A stretch of DNA of 17,447 nt from Deltaproteobacteria bacterium. GTDB taxonomy: Bacteria > Desulfobacterota > DSM-4660 > Desulfatiglandales > HGW-15. This document shows, one piece after another, positions 14,568-17,447 of the stretch. Within the stretch, counting starts at the first letter, position 1. Each line of letters starts with the position of its first letter. A model generated the notes under the pieces. That model worked only from the letters and a program-made list of their open reading frames with translations, did no database searches and was not told the origin of the DNA. The stretch covers positions 1 through 17,447 of the forward strand of contig JAFGDF010000044.1 of the NCBI GenBank assembly GCA_016932235.1. The letters run 5' to 3'. Both the position numbers and the translations under genes were made by a program.

Positions 14568-15875
14568 TTGGCAATATTAATAAAAGGTGGAAAGATCCTT
14601 GATCCTGCAAAAGGCACTGTGGAAGAGAACAACATAATAATAGATGACGGCGTTATAGAAAGAATCCTGCCTCCAGGAGATTTCGGCAATGATTATGGGG
14701 AGTTGGAGCATGTTGACGCGTACGGCAAGATAATTATACCAGGCCTTATTGATATGCATACCCACCTTAGGGAACCAGGTTATGAATATAAGGAAACCAT
14801 TGCAACTGGAGCGAACGCTGGAATGGCCGGAGGCTTCACCTCCCTTGCCTGTATGCCTAATACAAATCCTGTAAATGACAATTCCGCGGTGACGAAATAT
14901 ATCCTGGATCAGGCCGGAAAACTCAATAATATAAAGATCTATCCTATAGCCGCGATAACCCGGGGACAAAAGGGTAAAAGACTTACGGATTTTTCTGATC
15001 TATCAAGGGCGGGATCCGTCGGTGTATCAGATGACGGCTTTCACGTTGAGGACGAAGATATAATGCTTCAGGCCATCAAGCTTGCCGCCAGAAACAATTT
15101 GGCTATTATTTCACACTGCGAAACCACCGCCCTTTCAAAGGGCGGTGTGATGTTAAAAGGTTATGTCTCTGATAAAATGGGATTGAAAGGAATACCTCCT
15201 GAGAGCGAAGAGACCGCGGTTAAAAGGGACCTGGCACTGGCCAAACTCGCTCATTGCCCCGTGCATATCGCACACGTCAGCACAAAAGGATCGGTTGAAG
15301 CCATTAGGAGGGCGAAGGATGAAGGTGTATTGGTCACGGCGGAGACGGCGCCTCATTATTTCAGCCTGGATCACACCGCTGTAGAGGTCTACAATACCAA
15401 CGCGAAAATGAATCCTCCTCTCGCGATGGCCGAAGACGTGGAGGCTGTTAAGAAAGGCCTCAGGGAGGGCGTCCTGGACGTAATAGCCACGGATCATGCG
15501 CCCCACAGCATCGGCGAAAAAGACCAGGATTTTAATAAGGCTCCCTTCGGGATAATCGGTCTTGAAACGGCTTTGCCCCTTTCACTCGCCCTGGTAGAGC
15601 AGGGTGTGTTGACCTTGCCGGGCGTTATCGGGAAAATGACCTGTTCTCCGGCGCGTATTTTAGGTATTGAGGGAGGAACTATCGAGATAGGGAGACCGGC
15701 GGACCTCGCGATTATAGATTTGGAATGCGAATATGAATTGCAGGCAGAAGACCTGAGATCAAAGAGCCGAAATTCTCCTTTCATTGGCAGAAGGATGAAA
15801 GGCAGGAATACAGTTACAATTGCCGGCGGCAGGATTGTTTGGAAAAGAGATGAACAGCATATTAGTAGTAGATGA
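14568..15875 (+). CDS. pyrC: Dihydroorotase, class I
   Basis: This zinc metalloenzyme cyclises carbamoyl-aspartate to dihydroorotate, the third step of de novo pyrimidine synthesis, in the cytoplasm. The 435-aa length and the motifs fit the class I form (Bacillus type). They are the HxH site DMHTHLREPG (His64, His66), DDG at 155-157, His183 in HCE, His236 in AHVS and Asp309 in ATDHAPH. The C-terminal GRPADLAII is typical of the amidohydrolase family. The start is TTG 14568, seven bases after GGAG (14557-14560), with MAILIKGGKILDP a normal N-terminus. A catalytically dead DHOase-like partner is unlikely since every metal ligand is present. pyrB is not adjacent in this window. The 3' end overlaps the next gene by 26 bases. 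Confidence 0.95.
   Translation: MAILIKGGKILDPAKGTVEENNIIIDDGVIERILPPGDFGNDYGELEHVDAYGKIIIPGLIDMHTHLREPGYEYKETIATGANAGMAGGFTSLACMPNTNPVNDNSAVTKYILDQAGKLNNIKIYPIAAITRGQKGKRLTDFSDLSRAGSVGVSDDGFHVEDEDIMLQAIKLAARNNLAIISHCETTALSKGGVMLKGYVSDKMGLKGIPPESEETAVKRDLALAKLAHCPVHIAHVSTKGSVEAIRRAKDEGVLVTAETAPHYFSLDHTAVEVYNTNAKMNPPLAMAEDVEAVKKGLREGVLDVIATDHAPHSIGEKDQDFNKAPFGIIGLETALPLSLALVEQGVLTLPGVIGKMTCSPARILGIEGGTIEIGRPADLAIIDLECEYELQAEDLRSKSRNSPFIGRRMKGRNTVTIAGGRIVWKRDEQHISSR
15125..15147. repeat. Perfect GC-rich palindrome inside pyrC
   Basis: CACCGCCCTTT (15125-15135) is followed by one C and the exact reverse complement AAAGGGCGGTG (15137-15147). It codes for ALSKGGV-like residues 187-193 of dihydroorotase, in a segment that aligns without insertion to the family, so it is not an inserted element. 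No T-tract follows. In mRNA it would form a stable 8-base-pair GC-rich stem with a 7-base loop. Confidence 0.7.
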
Positions 15876-17217
15876 TGACCAGAGTATGAGAGAGTTCCTT
15901 GAGATCCTTCTCACGCGGGAAGGATACAGGGTCAGCCTCGCGGCCGGCGGTGAAGAAGCTTGCCGGATTCTGGAAAGGGAAGTGTTTGATCTGGTTATCT
16001 CAGATATCAGGATGAAGGAAGTTGACGGCATCGAGGTATTAAAAAAAACCAAACAGAACAGTCCTGAAACCATGGTGGTAATGATTTCGGCTTTTGCCAC
16101 CGCCGAGACTGCGGTAGAGGCTATGAGGGAAGGCGCCTTTGATTATGTGCCCAAACCCTTTAAGGTGAGGGAATTTAAGAATGTTATTAAGGAGACTCTT
16201 AAGTCTAAAAAGCATCTACCCAAGAGAGAAGAAGAGCTGGGACAGAATAAGTTCCACTTCGGATGCCTGATTGGTGAAAGCGCCAGGATGAAAAAAATTT
16301 ATGACCTTGTTGAACGGGTGGCGGGGACAAGGTCGAATATCCTGATTTCAGGTGAAAGCGGGACAGGCAAGGAACTGATTGCAAAGGCCATTCATCAGGA
16401 GAGTCCCAGAAGCGGCAGGACGTTTGTTGTTATCAACTGCGCCGGGATACCCGAGAATCTTATAGAGAGTGAACTGTTCGGTTATAGAAAGGGCGCTTTT
16501 ACCGGGGCTTCCACTGATAAAAGCGGTCTCTTTGAGGCCGCTGACGGAGGCACAATCTTTCTGGACGAGGTTGGAGAACTTTCACAGGCTATTCAGGTAA
16601 AGCTCCTGAGAGTAATCCAGGAACGCACATTCACAGCCGTAGGCGGCACTGAGGAGAAAAAGGTCGATGTCAGGATCATATCCGCGACTAATAAAAATCT
16701 GGAAAAAGAGGTTATTGAAGGAAGATTCAGGGAAGATCTCTATTTCCGCCTTAATGTAATACAGATAGCCCTGCCTCCTCTCAGAGAAAGGGAAGGGGAT
16801 CTTCCGCTCCTGAGTCAGTATTTTTTAGAAAAATATTCTCGTGAACTGGGCAAGGATGTAAGGAAGATATCAGCCTATGCCATGGATATCTTAGGCCGGT
16901 ACACCTTCCCCGGAAATGTCAGGGAGCTTGAAAATATTATTGAGCGGAGTATCGCCCTGGAAACCTCCAATATCGTACTGCCGGAAAGCCTTACCCTGTC
17001 GCATTTCCAGAAAGAACAGGCAAAAAAGCAAACGGCCGGTACAAAAACAGACATCACCCCAGAGGGTATTGATCTGATTGAGATTATGAATAATATTGAA
17101 AAGGATTATATCCTGAAGGCGCTGGAGATATCCGGAGGATCAAAAAAAAGAGCCGCGAAGCTTTTAGGAATCAGCCTACGGTCATTAAGGTATCGACTCG
17201 AAAAAAAAGAAGATTAG
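15850..17217 (+). CDS. Sigma-54-dependent response regulator, NtrC family, PilR-like
   Basis: This 455-aa protein has three complete domains. The receiver domain (1-118) has acidic residues 8-10, phospho-acceptor Asp52, Ser80 and Lys102. The AAA+ domain has Walker A GESGTGKE (168-175), GAFTGA (215-220), which contacts sigma-54, Walker B GGTIFLDE (233-240) and the arginine-rich GRFREDLYFRLNV (291-303). A Fis-type DNA-binding helix-turn-helix spans about 415-451. It should activate sigma-54 promoters when phosphorylated by a histidine kinase. The C-terminal GISLRSLRYRLEK resembles PilR regulators of type IV pili, but the target is not proven. ATG 15850 gives the natural MNSILVVDDD start and overlaps pyrC by 26 bases, so coupling is likely. 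No kinase gene is in the window. Confidence 0.93.
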   Translation: MNSILVVDDDQSMREFLEILLTREGYRVSLAAGGEEACRILEREVFDLVISDIRMKEVDGIEVLKKTKQNSPETMVVMISAFATAETAVEAMREGAFDYVPKPFKVREFKNVIKETLKSKKHLPKREEELGQNKFHFGCLIGESARMKKIYDLVERVAGTRSNILISGESGTGKELIAKAIHQESPRSGRTFVVINCAGIPENLIESELFGYRKGAFTGASTDKSGLFEAADGGTIFLDEVGELSQAIQVKLLRVIQERTFTAVGGTEEKKVDVRIISATNKNLEKEVIEGRFREDLYFRLNVIQIALPPLREREGDLPLLSQYFLEKYSRELGKDVRKISAYAMDILGRYTFPGNVRELENIIERSIALETSNIVLPESLTLSHFQKEQAKKQTAGTKTDITPEGIDLIEIMNNIEKDYILKALEISGGSKKRAAKLLGISLRSLRYRLEKKED

Positions 17218-17230
17218 TTGATTGATGAGA

Positions 17231-17262
17231 AGGATTCAAGGAGTCCAGGATTCAAGGGTTCG
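17231..17262. repeat. Octamer tandem array after the regulator gene
   Basis: Four units of 8 bases read AGGATTCA, AGGAGTCC, AGGATTCA, AGGGTTCG. Units one and three are identical and the others differ from them by two or three bases. It starts 13 bases after the regulator stop codon. Its function is unknown; it resembles the dispersed short repeats seen elsewhere in this window. Confidence 0.7.
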
Positions 17263-17295
17263 AGTGAAATGCCTAAAAACTTACAACGAACCGCA

Positions 17296-17330
17296 GAATA
17301 TCGAATAAAGAATATTGAATTTCGAAGGGT
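17296..17330. repeat. Heptamer tandem array, GAATNNN type
   Basis: Five units of 7 bases read GAATATC, GAATAAA, GAATATT, GAATTTC, GAAGGGT; the first four keep GAAT and the last keeps GAA. A reversed GATATTC occurs at 17351-17357. Same period as the arrays upstream of pyrC and rpsD. The role is unknown. Confidence 0.65.
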
Positions 17331-17361
17331 TTTTCATGCAGACGCAATGAGATATTCCAGT

Positions 17362-17390
17362 TTCAACTGTTTTAATTTTGATCGTATAAT
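17362..17390 (+). promoter_or_regulatory. Possible sigma-70 promoter pointing out of the window
   Basis: A perfect -10 box TATAAT at 17385-17390 is preceded at 17 bases by TTCAAC (17362-17367), a weak -35 match (three of six). If real, it would drive a gene beginning beyond base 17447. The surroundings are A/T-rich, so chance occurrence is quite possible. Confidence 0.3.
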
Positions 17391-17447
17391 ATCGAAGTGC
17401 TGAACATCTTCCGTGAAAAGAACAGCCCCTATAGATTGGGCGGTTAA

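Larger units (their letters stand above)
17218..17447. other. Non-coding tail with repeats
   Basis: I see no convincing gene in these 230 bases. An open frame of 61 codons at 17218-17403 is composed largely of the repeat arrays, lacks a Shine-Dalgarno and resembles no family, so I do not call it. No intrinsic terminator is evident right after the regulator gene. The stretch holds an octamer array, a heptamer array and a possible promoter, listed separately. Confidence 0.65.

Noticed and set aside
15820..15849. Upstream TTG start for the response regulator
   Set aside because: The extra ten residues lie in pyrC and precede the conserved receiver start; ATG 15850 fits the family.
17218..17403. 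61-codon open frame after the regulator gene
   Set aside because: It is built largely from the octamer and heptamer arrays, has no Shine-Dalgarno and matches no family I recognise.
17413..17447. GTG-initiated frame open to the end of the window (reads MKRTAPIDWAV)
   Set aside because: No ribosome-binding site precedes it and only 11 codons are visible; it cannot be supported without downstream sequence.

Overview
This window is almost entirely one ribosomal-protein supercluster (S10, spc and alpha operons fused head to tail), all on the + strand. It is followed by a strong terminator, a repeat-rich spacer, a dihydroorotase gene and a sigma-54-dependent response regulator gene. The layout and protein style suggest a Gram-negative, probably anaerobic bacterium of the Desulfobacterota (classical Deltaproteobacteria). 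The clues are the zinc-type S14, L30 present, infA-rpmJ placed between secY and rpsM, rpsD inside the alpha cluster, a PilR/NtrC-type regulator and short heptameric repeats in the spacers. This assignment is an inference from gene order and protein style, not a search result.

Region 1 (1-14228) runs: 3' end of tuf, rpsJ, rplC, rplD, rplW, rplB, rpsS, rplV, rpsC, rplP, rpmC, rpsQ, rplN, rplX, rplE, rpsZ (rpsN type Z), rpsH, rplF, rplR, rpsE, rpmD, rplO, secY, infA, rpmJ, rpsM, rpsK, rpsD, rpoA, rplQ. The order is the conserved one, but adk and map are absent between secY and infA. Many genes overlap by 1-4 bases or are a few bases apart. No convincing internal terminator is visible, so the cluster probably forms one or a few long transcripts. 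Two small genes, rpmD (59 aa) and rpmJ (37 aa), are intact. At least eight of these genes, and pyrC after them, begin with TTG behind a strong Shine-Dalgarno sequence.

Region 2 (14229-14567) is a 339-base spacer. It holds a textbook Rho-independent terminator, an imperfect hairpin, a REP-like element with two hairpins inside an outer stem, and a tandem heptamer array ending 16 bases before pyrC.

Region 3 (14568-17217) holds pyrC (class I dihydroorotase, de novo pyrimidine synthesis). A complete NtrC-family response regulator (receiver, AAA+ with GAFTGA, Fis-type HTH; C-terminus PilR-like) overlaps it by 26 bases and is probably translationally coupled.

Region 4 (17218-17447) is non-coding and carries an octamer array, a heptamer array and a possible promoter.

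I see no CRISPR, tRNA, rRNA, prophage, insertion sequence or defence system. The least ordinary material is the set of period-7/8 repeat arrays, one of which forms a large inverted pair inside the ribosomal operon between rpsK and rpsD, and the REP-like element. No new protein system is evident.
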